Numbered from the stretch's first letter, positions 8,135-16,063 are shown. The stretch: DNA of 64,000 nt from Alitabrizicola rongguiensis (GCF_021491355.1 NZ_JAKENF010000002.1:434001-498000); one strand, 5' to 3'. The notes: generated by a model not told the origin, from the sequence alone. A program made the numbers and translations.

Positions 8135-9472
8135 CTATCCGGCCAGCCGCCGGGCCAGCGCATTCTGCCGCTCGATGACCCGTGGCAGGTCGATCGTGGC
8201 AATCTGCCCGTCCCTTACCACGCGCTGCCCCTCGACGAACAGGTCGCGCACGCGGGTCGGTCCGCAGAGGATCAAAGCCGCGACCGGGTCCCAGCTACCG
8301 GCCGCTTCGATGCGCGACACGTCCCAGATCGCGATGTCGGCGCGTTTGCCCGGCTCCAGCGATCCGCAATCGGACCGGCCCAGCACCCGCGCCCCGCCGA
8401 GCGTCGCGATCTCGAGCGCCTCCCGGGCGCTCATGGCGTCGGCGCCGTTTGCGACGCGCTGGAGGAGCATCGCCTGCCGCGCCTCGCCGATCAGGTTACC
8501 TGCGTCGTTCGAAGCGGAACCATCGACGCCGAGCGCCACTTTCACTCCCCGGTCGCGCATCCGCCGTACCGGGGCAATACCTGAACCAAGGCGACAATTC
8601 GAACATGGGCAATGGGCAACTCCGGTCCCCGACCGGGCAAAAAGATCGATTTCCGAACCATCTAGCTTAACACAATGGGCGTGCCACACATCGTCGCCGG
8701 TCCAGCCCAGATCCTCGGCATACTGCCCCGGCCGGCAGCCGAACTGCGCCAGCGAATAGGCGATATCCTCGTCATTCTCGGCCAGGTGGGTGTGCAGCAT
8801 CACGCCTTTGTCGCGCGCGAGCAGGGCTGCCTCGCGCATCAGGTCGCGGCTCACCGAAAAAGGCGAGCAGGGCGCCAACCCGACCCGCACCATCGCCCCC
8901 TCCGCCGGGTCGTGGAATGCATCGACCACGCGGATGCAATCCTCCAGGATCGCCGCCTCGCGCTCGACCAGCGCATCCGGCGGCAGGCCGCCCGCGCTTT
9001 CACCGATGCTCATGGCGCCGCGAGTGGGGTGAAAACGCAATCCCACCTCGCGGGCGGCGGCAATGGTGTCATCCAGCCGTGCGCCGTTGGGATAAAGGTA
9101 GAGGTGGTCGGACGTCAGCGTGCACCCCGTCAGGCCGAGCTCCGCAAGCCCGATCTGGGCCGAGATGAACATCTCCTCGGGCCCGAAGCGGCCCCAGATC
9201 GGGTAAAGCGTCTTGAGCCAGCCGAAGAGCAGCGCATCCTGCCCTCCCGGGACTGCCCGGGTGAGGGTCTGGTAGAGGTGGTGGTGGGTATTCACGAGGC
9301 CCGGCGTCACCACGCATCCCCGCGCCTCGACCACCTCGCCCGTGGTTGTCAGCCCCTGCCCCACCGCCACGATCGTCCCGCCCCGGATCAGCACGTCACC
9401 ACCGGCGATCTCTGCCCGTGCGCCATCCATGGTAACGACGGCCTCGGCCCCCCGGATCAACAGCTCGTTCAT
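8135..9472 (-). CDS. 8-oxoguanine deaminase (TrzA/AtzB-type amidohydrolase)
   Basis: 445 residues from the ATG at 9472 (MNELLIRG), preceded by a GAAGGGGA ribosome site; an in-frame GTG upstream is less likely. Metal-site motifs are VNTHHHLYQT (about 60), HTHLAENDED (about 230), HAHCVKLD and GVDGSASND. The LYQTLTRA and PCSPFSVS blocks match the 8-oxoguanine deaminase branch (EC 3.5.4.32), which makes urate from 8-oxoguanine. A related s-triazine or isoxanthopterin deaminase cannot be fully excluded. Upstream is a 245-bp gap holding a weak copy of the intergenic repeat. Confidence 0.85.
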   Translation of the reverse strand: MNELLIRGAEAVVTMDGARAEIAGGDVLIRGGTIVAVGQGLTTTGEVVEARGCVVTPGLVNTHHHLYQTLTRAVPGGQDALLFGWLKTLYPIWGRFGPEEMFISAQIGLAELGLTGCTLTSDHLYLYPNGARLDDTIAAAREVGLRFHPTRGAMSIGESAGGLPPDALVEREAAILEDCIRVVDAFHDPAEGAMVRVGLAPCSPFSVSRDLMREAALLARDKGVMLHTHLAENDEDIAYSLAQFGCRPGQYAEDLGWTGDDVWHAHCVKLDGSEIDLFARSGTGVAHCPCSNCRLGSGIAPVRRMRDRGVKVALGVDGSASNDAGNLIGEARQAMLLQRVANGADAMSAREALEIATLGGARVLGRSDCGSLEPGKRADIAIWDVSRIEAAGSWDPVAALILCGPTRVRDLFVEGQRVVRDGQIATIDLPRVIERQNALARRLAG

Positions 9473-9608
9473 CTGATTCCCCTTCTCCACCCCCTTCGGT
9501 GGACCCGGACGCGCGACAGAAGGGGGAAGGACTCGGCGCGCCGGCTCCCAATCTGCCGGAGCGGCGGGCCGCGCGCAATCGCGGGGTCGTTCGGGATGGC
9601 CCTAAGCT

Positions 9609-9705
9609 GTTTCTTCTTCGGCCAAATACCCGATCCGAGCGTCGCCTGCCGCGAAGGCATCGACATTGTGCCGCGGCAGCCTGCCGAAAGGGGGCTCGAT
9701 ACCCC
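9609..9705 (+). repeat. Intergenic repeat element, degenerate copy F
   Basis: The core TTTCTTCTTCGGCCAAATACCC (from 9609) resembles the C/T-rich core of the other copies. It is followed about 60 bp later by agggggctcgatacccccgc, which can fold into a short GGGG/CCCC hairpin. It lies between the 8-oxoguanine deaminase and hisN genes, both on the minus strand. The match is weaker than in copies A-D. Confidence 0.4.
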
Positions 9706-9717
9706 CGCGCGGCGGGG

Positions 9718-10518
9718 CTACGGATTGAGAACCGCCAGCGCGGCGGCATGCACCTCGCGGTTCGCCGCAGCCACCACGCGGCCGCCATGATGCGCCGGTC
9801 CGCCATCCCAGCTGGTCACGATGCCACCCGCCGCCTCGATCACCGCGATCGGGGCCATGATGTCGTAACTCTGCAAGCCCGCCTCGACAACGAGGTCAAT
9901 CTGCCCGGCCGCCACCAGCGCGTAGGCATAGCAGTCCATGCCGTAGCGCGTGAGGCGCATCCTGCTTGCCAACCGGTGAAAGGCTGCCCCCTCTTCAGGC
10001 GAGCCGACCTCGGGGAAGGTCGAGAACAGGATCGCTTCGCGCAGGTCCCGCCCCGGTCGACATTTGAGCCGCCGCGGGCCTAGCGGTCCTTCGGTCTCGG
10101 CCCGTCCCAGACCACCTTGGAAGCGCTCGCCGATGAAGGGCTGGTCGATCACGCCGTAGATCGGACCCTGCGCGTCGGCAACCGCGACAAGCACCCCCCA
10201 GCTTGGCGTGCCTGACAGGTAGCCGCGCGTTCCGTCGATAGGGTCAAGGACCCAGGTCAGTCCGCTGGTGCCCTGCGATGCGCCCCTCTCTTCCCCAAGG
10301 ATCGCGTCCTGCGGGCGCCTCGCTGCCAGCACCTCGCGCATGCGATCCTCGGCCAACCTGTCGGCCACCGTCACCGGATCGAAGCGGTGGTCTTCCTTGC
10401 TGTCGGCTGTCAGTCCGTCGCTGCGGAAATGGGCGAGCGTTGCAACGCGGGCAACGTCGGCCAAGGCATTCGCAGTCGCGATCAGATCTGCGACTTCCTG
10501 CTGCGAAAAGTTCCTCAT
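9718..10518 (-). CDS. hisN: Histidinol-phosphatase / inositol monophosphatase family (HisN-type)
   Basis: 266 residues from the ATG at 10518 (MRNFSQQEV), preceded by a G-rich ribosome site. IMPase-fold metal motifs are present: DPVTVADR, GEERG, the WVLDPIDGTRGY signature, and YDIMAPIAVIEAAGG near the C-terminus. The LDPIDGTRGYLSG variant is typical of HisN-type histidinol-phosphate phosphatases of alphaproteobacteria; a general inositol-monophosphatase role is the alternative. The gene is followed, in order of transcription, by the intergenic repeat copy F region. No other his genes are in the window. Confidence 0.87.
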   Translation of the reverse strand: MRNFSQQEVADLIATANALADVARVATLAHFRSDGLTADSKEDHRFDPVTVADRLAEDRMREVLAARRPQDAILGEERGASQGTSGLTWVLDPIDGTRGYLSGTPSWGVLVAVADAQGPIYGVIDQPFIGERFQGGLGRAETEGPLGPRRLKCRPGRDLREAILFSTFPEVGSPEEGAAFHRLASRMRLTRYGMDCYAYALVAAGQIDLVVEAGLQSYDIMAPIAVIEAAGGIVTSWDGGPAHHGGRVVAAANREVHAAALAVLNP

Positions 10519-10592
10519 GACGCCCCCCCGCACATGACAAGCCCCGCCGCTATCCAAAGCGGCGGAGCCGGTCAAGCATGAGGAATGCCGGA

Positions 10593-10958
10593 TCAGGCGG
10601 CCGCGTCGCTCAGGACACGGGCAAGGTCGAAGAGGCGGCGGCGCTGCGCCTCCGGAATCGCATAGTACGACCGAACCAGTTCCAGTGCTTCCTTGTCGGC
10701 CATCAGATCGTTTTCGGTGCTCTTGGCGGCAGCCTGGGCGTCTTCGAGACCTTCGAAGAAGAAGCTGATCTGCACGCCCAGTGCGTCAGCAATGTCCCAC
10801 AGGCGCGAGGCGCTGACCCGGTTCATGCCCGTCTCGTATTTCTGGATCTGCTGGAACTTGATTCCAACCTTGTCTGCCAGTTGCTGCTGGGTCATCCCCA
10901 CCATCCAACGGCGGTGACGAATCCGCTTCCCAACATGCGCATCAACAGGGTGCTTCAT
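10593..10958 (-). CDS. XRE-family helix-turn-helix transcriptional regulator
   Basis: 121-residue DNA-binding protein starting at the ATG at 10958 (MKHPVDAHVG). A Cro/C1-type HTH occupies residues about 10-65 (WMVGMTQQQLADKVGIKFQQ, then QIQKYETGMNRVSASRLW). A C-terminal helical tail follows with YYAIPEAQRRRLFDLARVL. This short SinR-like type, with a GVKFQQIQKYE-type recognition helix, is common in alphaproteobacteria, where members control motility, biofilm or cell-cycle genes. The upstream region carries a near-consensus sigma54 promoter and two dyads. The longer open frame upstream (to 11291) runs through that regulatory DNA and is not used. Confidence 0.88.
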   Translation of the reverse strand: MKHPVDAHVGKRIRHRRWMVGMTQQQLADKVGIKFQQIQKYETGMNRVSASRLWDIADALGVQISFFFEGLEDAQAAAKSTENDLMADKEALELVRSYYAIPEAQRRRLFDLARVLSDAAA

Positions 10959-11001
10959 AGCTGCTCCGGTAACAAAGTGACTTTCCCCTACCCTCCTTAT
11001 A

Positions 11002-11018
11002 AGCAGAATTCGTGCCAA
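11002..11018 (-). promoter_or_regulatory. Predicted sigma54 (RpoN) promoter for the XRE regulator
   Basis: On the minus strand the sequence is TTGGCACGAATTCTGCT. It differs from the sigma54 consensus TTGGCACG-N4-TTGCW by one base (C for the first T of TTGC). The -24 GG and -12 GC doublets have the required spacing. A start site near 10991 would give a leader of about 32 nt before the ATG at 10958. This is inference from sequence only. Confidence 0.55.
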
Positions 11019-11076
11019 ATCCTCATGCTCTCCAGTTGATCGGCGGAAAATTGACGGCGCAGTCAAAACCTGTCTT

Positions 11077-11115
11077 TTCGGATATGTCCGAACATACAGA
11101 GGCTCTGAAGAGCCT
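11077..11115. promoter_or_regulatory. Pair of dyad symmetries, possible activator or operator sites
   Basis: Two inverted repeats lie seven bases apart: TTCGGA-TATG-TCCGAA (11077-11092, 6-bp arms) and AGGCTCT-GA-AGAGCCT (11100-11115, 7-bp arms). Their centres lie about 94 and 117 bp upstream of the predicted sigma54 start, within the range where enhancer-binding proteins usually bind. They could instead be operators for the XRE protein or serve qor. Confidence 0.5.
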
Positions 11116-11290
11116 GAAATCGCCTGTTGATAAATGTCGAAGCTCCATTTTCCCGCATAGCGCGATTTCCAAAGTGCATTGCATTTTGCAACGTTTTCGG
11201 CTGCAGTTTCTTGCATAATGGACAATCCGCGCGCTGGAACTTCACGCGTCGCGTCTCTAGCGTCGGTCTTGACCCCGAATGAGGTGCGCA

Positions 11291-12250
11291 ATGCTAAGCC
11301 TACGCGTCGAATCCATAGGTCAAAGCCCGGTCTTGGCCGATCTGCCGGTCCCCCTGCCCGCAGCAGGAGAGGTCCAGATCGGCGTTGAAGCCTGCGGGCT
11401 GAACTTCGCCGATCTTCTGATGACGGAAGGCCGCTATCAGGACACGCCGCCGCCTCCCTTCACGCTTGGAATGGAAATCGCGGGCACGGTGCTTTCGCTC
11501 GGACCGGGCACCGATGGTCCGCCACCGGGCAGCCGGGTCGTCGCCTTTGCCGGCCAGGGCGGACTGGCCGAAGTCTCCTGCGTACCGGTCGACCGGTGCC
11601 TGATCCTTCCGCCCGAGGTCGGCATGATCCAGGCCGCGGCGTTCCCAATTGCCTATGGCACCTCGCATCTGGCGCTGGATCACCGGGCGCGTCTTCAGCC
11701 CGGCGAAACCCTTCTCGTTCTGGGTGCGGCCGGAGGCGTCGGACTGACCGCCGTCGAAATCGGCAAACGCATGGGCGCGCGGGTGATCGCCTCGGCCAGG
11801 GGACCGGAGCGCCTTGAGATAGCCCGCGCAGCAGGAGCGGATATTGTCATCGACAGCGACACGCCCGATCTGAAGGGCCAACTCAAGGCGCTTGGCGGGG
11901 TCGATGTTGTCTACGATCCGGTCGGCGGCCCCGCCTTTCTTGAAGCGTTGCGCGCCACGAGGCCTGAAGGCCGCCTGCTTACCATCGGATTCGCCGGAGG
12001 CGAGGTGCAGCAGATCCCCGCGAACCTGCTTCTGGTCAAGAACCTGACGGTGATTGGCCTCTACTGGGGCGGATACATGGGATTTCGGCCGGCCGTTCTC
12101 CGCGACAGCCTGAGCCGGCTTGTCGGCTGGATCGCCGACGGCAGCCTGAAGCCCCACGTCAGCCATGTGCTGCCTCTGACCGAGGCGGCCGTAGGTCTCG
12201 ATCTGCTCCGTCGCCGCGCGGCAACCGGCAAGGTGGTCATCACCCCCTGA
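11291..12250 (+). CDS. NADPH:quinone oxidoreductase family protein (zinc-independent MDR)
   Basis: 319-residue cytosolic oxidoreductase of the medium-chain dehydrogenase superfamily. It has an N-terminal GroES-like domain with CGLNFADLLMTEGRY and a C-terminal Rossmann domain with the NADPH motif LGAAGGVGLTAVEIGK at about 145. No catalytic-zinc cysteines are seen, as expected for the quinone oxidoreductase/zeta-crystallin branch; FADLLMTEGRYQ is typical of it. The ATG at 11291 has GAGGTG seven bases upstream and is preferred to the in-frame ATG at 11279. It ends where the convergent LysR gene ends, with no gap. Confidence 0.9.
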   Translation: MLSLRVESIGQSPVLADLPVPLPAAGEVQIGVEACGLNFADLLMTEGRYQDTPPPPFTLGMEIAGTVLSLGPGTDGPPPGSRVVAFAGQGGLAEVSCVPVDRCLILPPEVGMIQAAAFPIAYGTSHLALDHRARLQPGETLLVLGAAGGVGLTAVEIGKRMGARVIASARGPERLEIARAAGADIVIDSDTPDLKGQLKALGGVDVVYDPVGGPAFLEALRATRPEGRLLTIGFAGGEVQQIPANLLLVKNLTVIGLYWGGYMGFRPAVLRDSLSRLVGWIADGSLKPHVSHVLPLTEAAVGLDLLRRRAATGKVVITP

Positions 12251-13120
12251 TCACGCCGCCCGTGATGCGAGCCGCGCCGCGTAACCGCTGCGGATCAGGT
12301 CCGCCAGAGCAGCGACAGCCGGCCCCTTGAGCGCCTGACCGATATAGAGGTTGATGCGCTTGCCCGGCAGTTCCGGCAGCAACCCGCCATGCGGGACGCG
12401 CTCCATATACTGGCTCTCGCACCCAAGCAGCATGCTGTGCACCGCCAGATCGGCGCTGACGACGGCCTCGATCGCCCGGGTGTTTCCAGAATCGACGGCC
12501 ATTTCCCAAGGAATGCCGGCCCGGTCCAGAGCCGCCTGCGCTCCGGCCCGGAACAGACAGTTCTGCTCGTAGGCCAAGCGCAGCGGCCGCTGCTTCCAGG
12601 CTGAACCGCCCGGCGCCCCGACCCAAACCATCGGCAATTCGGCGAGCGTCTCGCCATCCGGACCCGTCTGGTCTTCGGTTGTCAGGATCACATCGCATTC
12701 GCCGCGCGCGAACTCGTCCAGGAGCTTGAGCGTAAAGGACGAAATCAGGTTGACCTTCATTCGCGGAAAAGACGCGTGAAACTGCTTCAGCACCCCGGGG
12801 ATAACCGGGTAGACGATGTCATGGGGTACCCCAAGCACGATCTCCCCCTCGAAGGCGTCGTGGGTCAGCCGGCCAAATACTTCGTCGTTCAGGGCCAGCA
12901 TCCGCCGGGCGTAGCTCAGCAACTGCTCCCCCGCCGCGGTCGGCGCCACCCGCCGCGCCGAACGGTCAAGCACATCGATGCCCAGCAACTCTTCCAGCCG
13001 CTTGATCTGCATCGAGACGGCCGATTGGGTCAGGTTCAGGAACCCCGCTGCCCGGGTCACGCCCCCGGCATCGACGACGGCCACAAAAGACCGCAGCGCG
13101 GTCAGATCAAGGTTTCGCAT
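12251..13120 (-). CDS. LysR family transcriptional regulator
   Basis: 289 residues from the ATG at 13120 (MRNLDLTALRSF). The N-terminal winged HTH (VVDAGGVTRAAGFLNLTQSAVSMQIKRLEELLG) is classic LysR. The C-terminal co-inducer domain has the usual periplasmic-binding-like fold, with GEIVLGVPHDIV at about residue 90. It is divergent from the DUF1127 gene with a 130-bp AT-richer gap containing TATAAT at 13164-13169, and it may regulate that gene or itself. The inducer is unknown. Confidence 0.92.
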   Translation of the reverse strand: MRNLDLTALRSFVAVVDAGGVTRAAGFLNLTQSAVSMQIKRLEELLGIDVLDRSARRVAPTAAGEQLLSYARRMLALNDEVFGRLTHDAFEGEIVLGVPHDIVYPVIPGVLKQFHASFPRMKVNLISSFTLKLLDEFARGECDVILTTEDQTGPDGETLAELPMVWVGAPGGSAWKQRPLRLAYEQNCLFRAGAQAALDRAGIPWEMAVDSGNTRAIEAVVSADLAVHSMLLGCESQYMERVPHGGLLPELPGKRINLYIGQALKGPAVAALADLIRSGYAARLASRAA

Positions 13121-13250
13121 TCCATCACCGATTCTGATGCAGATGACAACTATCATTCATTTCTATAATACACCGATCCGTGAGACAAGTATCAGCATGT
13201 GTGATGGATGACAGAATCACCATCGCCAATTCGAATGAAAGGAGTTCGAG

Positions 13251-13469
13251 ATGTCCAACCACAGCTCTGTCGCCGCGATCGGCGCCGCGACCCCGCACCG
13301 GCGCAACCTTTTCGCCAGACTGGTCGCCATGCTGACAGTTCGCGCCGAACGCCGCCGGCTTGCCGATCTGGATGATGCCACTCTGCGCGACATCGGGCTC
13401 AGTCGCGACCAGGCCATGCGAGAAGCGCTGCGTCCGATGTGGGATGTCCCTCCGCGCTGGCGTCGCTGA
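13251..13469 (+). CDS. DUF1127 small basic protein
   Basis: 72-residue protein preceded by a strong ribosome site (AAAGGAGTTCGAG). The DUF1127 core sits at residues about 22-55: LVAMLTVRAERRRLADLDDA, then TLRDIGLSRDQ. Such small basic proteins are abundant in Rhodobacterales and Rhizobiales. One, CcaF1 of Rhodobacter sphaeroides, is known to bind RNA and affect sRNA maturation; the function of this one is unknown. The downstream 143 bp do not show the CCUCCUCCC hairpin motifs of the CcsR sRNAs that follow ccaF1. It is divergent from a LysR gene. Confidence 0.85.
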   Translation: MSNHSSVAAIGAATPHRRNLFARLVAMLTVRAERRRLADLDDATLRDIGLSRDQAMREALRPMWDVPPRWRR

Positions 13470-13521
13470 AGGCTGTCACGGCCAATCACGCCGTTCCGTC
13501 CAAAGTCGGACATGTAAATCC

Positions 13522-13550
13522 TTGAAAACCGCACAGCGGCTACCGATATT
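13522..13550 (+). promoter_or_regulatory. Predicted sigma70-type promoter for the Bax-inhibitor-1 gene
   Basis: TTGAAA (13522-13527) and GATATT (13545-13550) are separated by exactly 17 bp; five and four of six bases match the -35 and -10 consensus. The start would fall near 13557, leaving a leader of about 55 nt with GGAGG before the ATG at 13613. Confidence 0.5.
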
Positions 13551-13612
13551 CGCGAAGTGTGGTGGTGTCCGGATCAACCGGGCCCGCATCAGGGAGCTAA
13601 TCGGAGGCTTGA

Positions 13613-14356
13613 ATGGCTGACTATCAGACGATCCCGAGAACCGGTGCCGGTACGCGCGCCCTCGAGATCGATGAGGGCCTGCGCGCCCATATGAACAAGG
13701 TCTACGGGCTGATGTCCGTGGGCATGCTGCTGACCGGCGCCGTCGCTTGGGCGGTAGGTACCAGCGAAACCCTTTTGGCGATCTTCCGTGATCCGGCGAC
13801 GCTTCAGCCGAATATCCTTGGCTGGATTGTCATGTTCCTGCCGCTCATCATGGTCTTCGCCTTCGGTGCCGTGCTTCAGCGCGCATCGGCCGCGACCGCG
13901 CAGCTGTTCTTCTATGCCTATGCCGCGGTGATGGGCCTGTCGCTCGCCTGGATCTTCCAGGTGTTCACCGGCGTATCGATCGCGCAAACGTTCCTCATCA
14001 CCGCGATCGCCTTCGCGGGCCTGTCGCTTTACGGCTACACCACCAAGAAGGACCTGTCGGGCTTCGGCACCTTTCTGATGATGGGCCTGATCGGCCTCCT
14101 GGTCGCGATGGTCGTGAACATCTTCCTCGCCTCTTCGGCGATGGCCTTCGCGATCTCGGTGATCGGTGTCCTGCTCTTCGCCGGGCTGACCGCCTATGAT
14201 ACTCAGAACATCAAGAACACCTACCTTCAGCACGCGCAGGTCGGTGACAGCGAATGGCTGGGGAAGGCCGCCATCATGGGCGCGCTTCAGCTCTACCTCG
14301 ACTTCATCAACCTGTTCATGTTCCTGCTGCAGTTCATGGGGAACAACCGCAACTGA
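13613..14356 (+). CDS. Bax inhibitor-1/YccA family membrane protein
   Basis: 247 residues with seven hydrophobic helices. Family blocks seen are MNKVYGLMSVGMLLTG in helix 1, the conserved TAYDTQNIK late in the protein, and a C-terminal LYLDFINLFMFLLQFMGNNR typical of bacterial YccA/YbhL/BI-1 proteins. Members are inner-membrane proteins; some are pH-sensitive calcium leak channels and YccA modulates FtsH, but the role here is unknown. GGAGG lies five bases before the ATG. A strong intrinsic terminator follows at 14381. Confidence 0.95.
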   Translation: MADYQTIPRTGAGTRALEIDEGLRAHMNKVYGLMSVGMLLTGAVAWAVGTSETLLAIFRDPATLQPNILGWIVMFLPLIMVFAFGAVLQRASAATAQLFFYAYAAVMGLSLAWIFQVFTGVSIAQTFLITAIAFAGLSLYGYTTKKDLSGFGTFLMMGLIGLLVAMVVNIFLASSAMAFAISVIGVLLFAGLTAYDTQNIKNTYLQHAQVGDSEWLGKAAIMGALQLYLDFINLFMFLLQFMGNNRN

Positions 14357-14380
14357 GGCGGACGCGACAGACTAAGGGAC

Positions 14381-14408
14381 AGGGCCGGTGGTTTCACCGG
14401 CCCTTTTT
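14381..14408 (+). terminator. Intrinsic terminator after the Bax-inhibitor-1 gene
   Basis: A perfect 10-bp stem, agggccggtg/caccggccct with a GTTT loop, is followed at once by a run of T. This is a textbook rho-independent terminator in the plus direction. Confidence 0.92.
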
Positions 14409-14420
14409 CATTCTGGCCGA

Positions 14421-15113
14421 TCAGATGACTGCACCAAAGATCTTGCCGACCCCGGCAGTCACGGCCATCGCGATGGCCCCCCAGAAGGTGACGCGCAATA
14501 CTCCGCGGCCAACCGGCGCGCCTCCACCCCAGGCCCCCAGGGCACCGAGCATCGCGAGGAAGATCAAGGAAAGTCCGGTCACGGCCCAGACCAACCACGC
14601 TTCGGGCGCGAGGGCTGCAGCCAGAAGCGGCAGCGTTGCCCCCACGGCAAAGGAAAGAGCCGAGGCGAAGGCCGCCACCAATGGCTGCGCTGTCGAATGC
14701 GCGGACAGGCCCAGTTCGTCGCGGGCATGGGCGGCCAGGGCGTCCTTCGCTGTCAACTCCTCGGCAACTTTCCAGGCAGTCTCGGCCGAAACACCGCGCT
14801 CGCGATAGATCCCGGCCAGTTCCTCGAGCTCATCCTTCGGCATGGCCGCCAGCTCGCCCCGCTCCCGTGCCAGATCGGCACTTTCGGCATCGGCCTGCGA
14901 GCTGACCGAGACGTACTCCCCTGCCGCCATCGACAATGCCCCGGCGGCCAGCCCGGCCGCCCCGGCCAGCAGGATCTCCGATCGCCCGGTCGCTGCTGCG
15001 GCCACCCCGACGATCAGACTGGCCGTCGAGACTATCCCGTCATTTGCGCCCAGAACCGCGGCCCGAAGCCAGCCGATCCTGTCGATGAAATGCCGCTCGC
15101 CCTTGCCTGCCAT
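14421..15113 (-). CDS. VIT1/CCC1 family metal transporter
   Basis: 230 residues. Helix 1 carries the family signature RAAVLGANDGIVSTASLIVGV, followed by AAGALSMAAGEYVSVSSQ; a cytosolic acidic/helical insert (residues about 85-140, ELAAMPKDELEELAGIYRERG) precedes three C-terminal helices. VIT/CCC1 proteins move Fe2+ or Mn2+ out of the cytosol; the insert forms the metal-binding domain in characterised members. GGAGG lies five bases before the ATG at 15113, chosen over an in-frame GTG at 15125. It is convergent with the Bax-inhibitor-1 gene. Confidence 0.93.
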   Translation of the reverse strand: MAGKGERHFIDRIGWLRAAVLGANDGIVSTASLIVGVAAAATGRSEILLAGAAGLAAGALSMAAGEYVSVSSQADAESADLARERGELAAMPKDELEELAGIYRERGVSAETAWKVAEELTAKDALAAHARDELGLSAHSTAQPLVAAFASALSFAVGATLPLLAAALAPEAWLVWAVTGLSLIFLAMLGALGAWGGGAPVGRGVLRVTFWGAIAMAVTAGVGKIFGAVI

Positions 15114-15203
15114 CGCCGCCTCCACGGTTGCCTGCAGACACAGAGCGCCGATCCGGCGCTGGGCGCAATGCGCCAGATCAATCAGGGCGAGGGCTGGACT
15201 GCC

Positions 15204-15710
15204 TCAGTCGCCCGCCTGCATCCGTATGGCCGGGAACCCGATGCCGGGCGCCAGAGCGATCTCGGCCTCTCCGAGCACCCGGAACCCGAGCGAGGCGTAG
15301 AAGGGCACCGCCGTCCGGGTGGACAGGCAGGAAAAGCGGACGAAGCCTTCAGCCCGGGCCTGGTCCATCGCCCGTGACAGGAGCGCCCTGCCGATGCCAC
15401 GACGGGTGGCAGAAGGATCGGTCGCCACGTGGCGGATATGCGCAAGCCCCTGCCGAACGTCACTAGCCTCAGGTGACCCTGCCGACCACCCTCCGGCCGC
15501 CAGCACGCGGTCCTCTGTGTCACAGGCCAGCCAATAGCGCCCAGAGGCCAGAAGCTCTGGCCGTGCCCGCGCGATAAGCGGCACGGCTGTTACCAGCACG
15601 GAGGGCGGATAGTCTGCCGCCAGCAGACGCGGATAGCTCCGCGCAAGCAGCGCATCCACCGCCGCCAGATCGGCGGGTCGGGCCAGACGCAGTTGCAGGG
15701 TCTCTGTCAT
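15204..15710 (-). CDS. GNAT family N-acetyltransferase
   Basis: 168 residues from the ATG at 15710 (MTETLQLRLARPAD). The acetyl-CoA-binding core reads IRHVATDPSATRRGIGRALL, followed by FSCLSTRTAVPFYASLGF; both are diagnostic of GNAT enzymes. The substrate is unknown. It lies downstream of rpmG on the same strand, separated from it by rpmG's terminator, and 90 bp before the VIT transporter gene. Confidence 0.9.
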   Translation of the reverse strand: MTETLQLRLARPADLAAVDALLARSYPRLLAADYPPSVLVTAVPLIARARPELLASGRYWLACDTEDRVLAAGGWSAGSPEASDVRQGLAHIRHVATDPSATRRGIGRALLSRAMDQARAEGFVRFSCLSTRTAVPFYASLGFRVLGEAEIALAPGIGFPAIRMQAGD

Positions 15711-15738
15711 CACCGTGGTCCTCCGCAGGATATAAAGC

Positions 15739-15768
15739 AAAAGGGGCCGCGTCTTCCGACGCGGCCCC
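15739..15768 (-). terminator. Intrinsic terminator after rpmG
   Basis: On the minus strand an 11-bp perfect stem (GGGGCCGCGTC/GACGCGGCCCC) with a GGAA tetraloop is followed by TTTTGC. It lies 25 bp past the rpmG stop codon. Confidence 0.9.
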
Positions 15769-15793
15769 GCAATCCGAACGCAGACGGCAGATC

Positions 15794-15961
15794 TTACTTG
15801 ATCTTGCCTTCCTTGTATTCGACATGCTCCCGCTTGACGGGGTCGTATTTGCGAACCGTCATCTTCTCGGTCATGGTGCGGGCGTTCTTCTTGGTCACAT
15901 AGAAGTGCCCGGTGCCCGCCGTCGAGTTCAGACGGATCTTGATCGTCGTCGGCTTCGCCAT
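15794..15961 (-). CDS. rpmG: 50S ribosomal protein L33
   Basis: 55-residue basic protein, [21 protein letters not shown], then [10 protein letters not shown], matching bacterial L33 over its whole length. The zinc-binding cysteine pairs of the C+ type are absent, so this is the usual C- form of proteobacteria. It is monocistronic: upstream is an intergenic repeat region and downstream a strong terminator. Confidence 0.98.
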   Translation of the reverse strand: MAKPTTIKIRLNSTAGTGHFYVTKKNARTMTEKMTVRKYDPVKREHVEYKEGKIK

Positions 15962-16063
15962 TGTCGTCTCTCCTTGGCGGGTGCAACCGGGTTGCGCCCT
16001 GCGAAATCCTTGAAGCCCGCCTTTTAGCCAGCGAACCGGCAGAGTCAACAGCGAAAACACCCC

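Larger units (their letters stand above)
10959..11290. other. 332-bp divergent regulatory region between the XRE gene and qor
   Basis: This stretch has no convincing gene and is more AT-rich than its surroundings. It holds a sigma54-like promoter facing the XRE gene (11002-11018), two dyad symmetries (11077-11092 and 11100-11115), and near 11280 the GAGGTG ribosome site of qor. An A/T-rich tract with TTTTGCAA lies at 11180-11200. Confidence 0.7.

Noticed and set aside
13470-13612. Possible CcsR-like sRNA downstream of the DUF1127 gene
   Set aside because: I looked for CCUCCUCCC hairpin loops and found none; only the promoter of the next gene is apparent.
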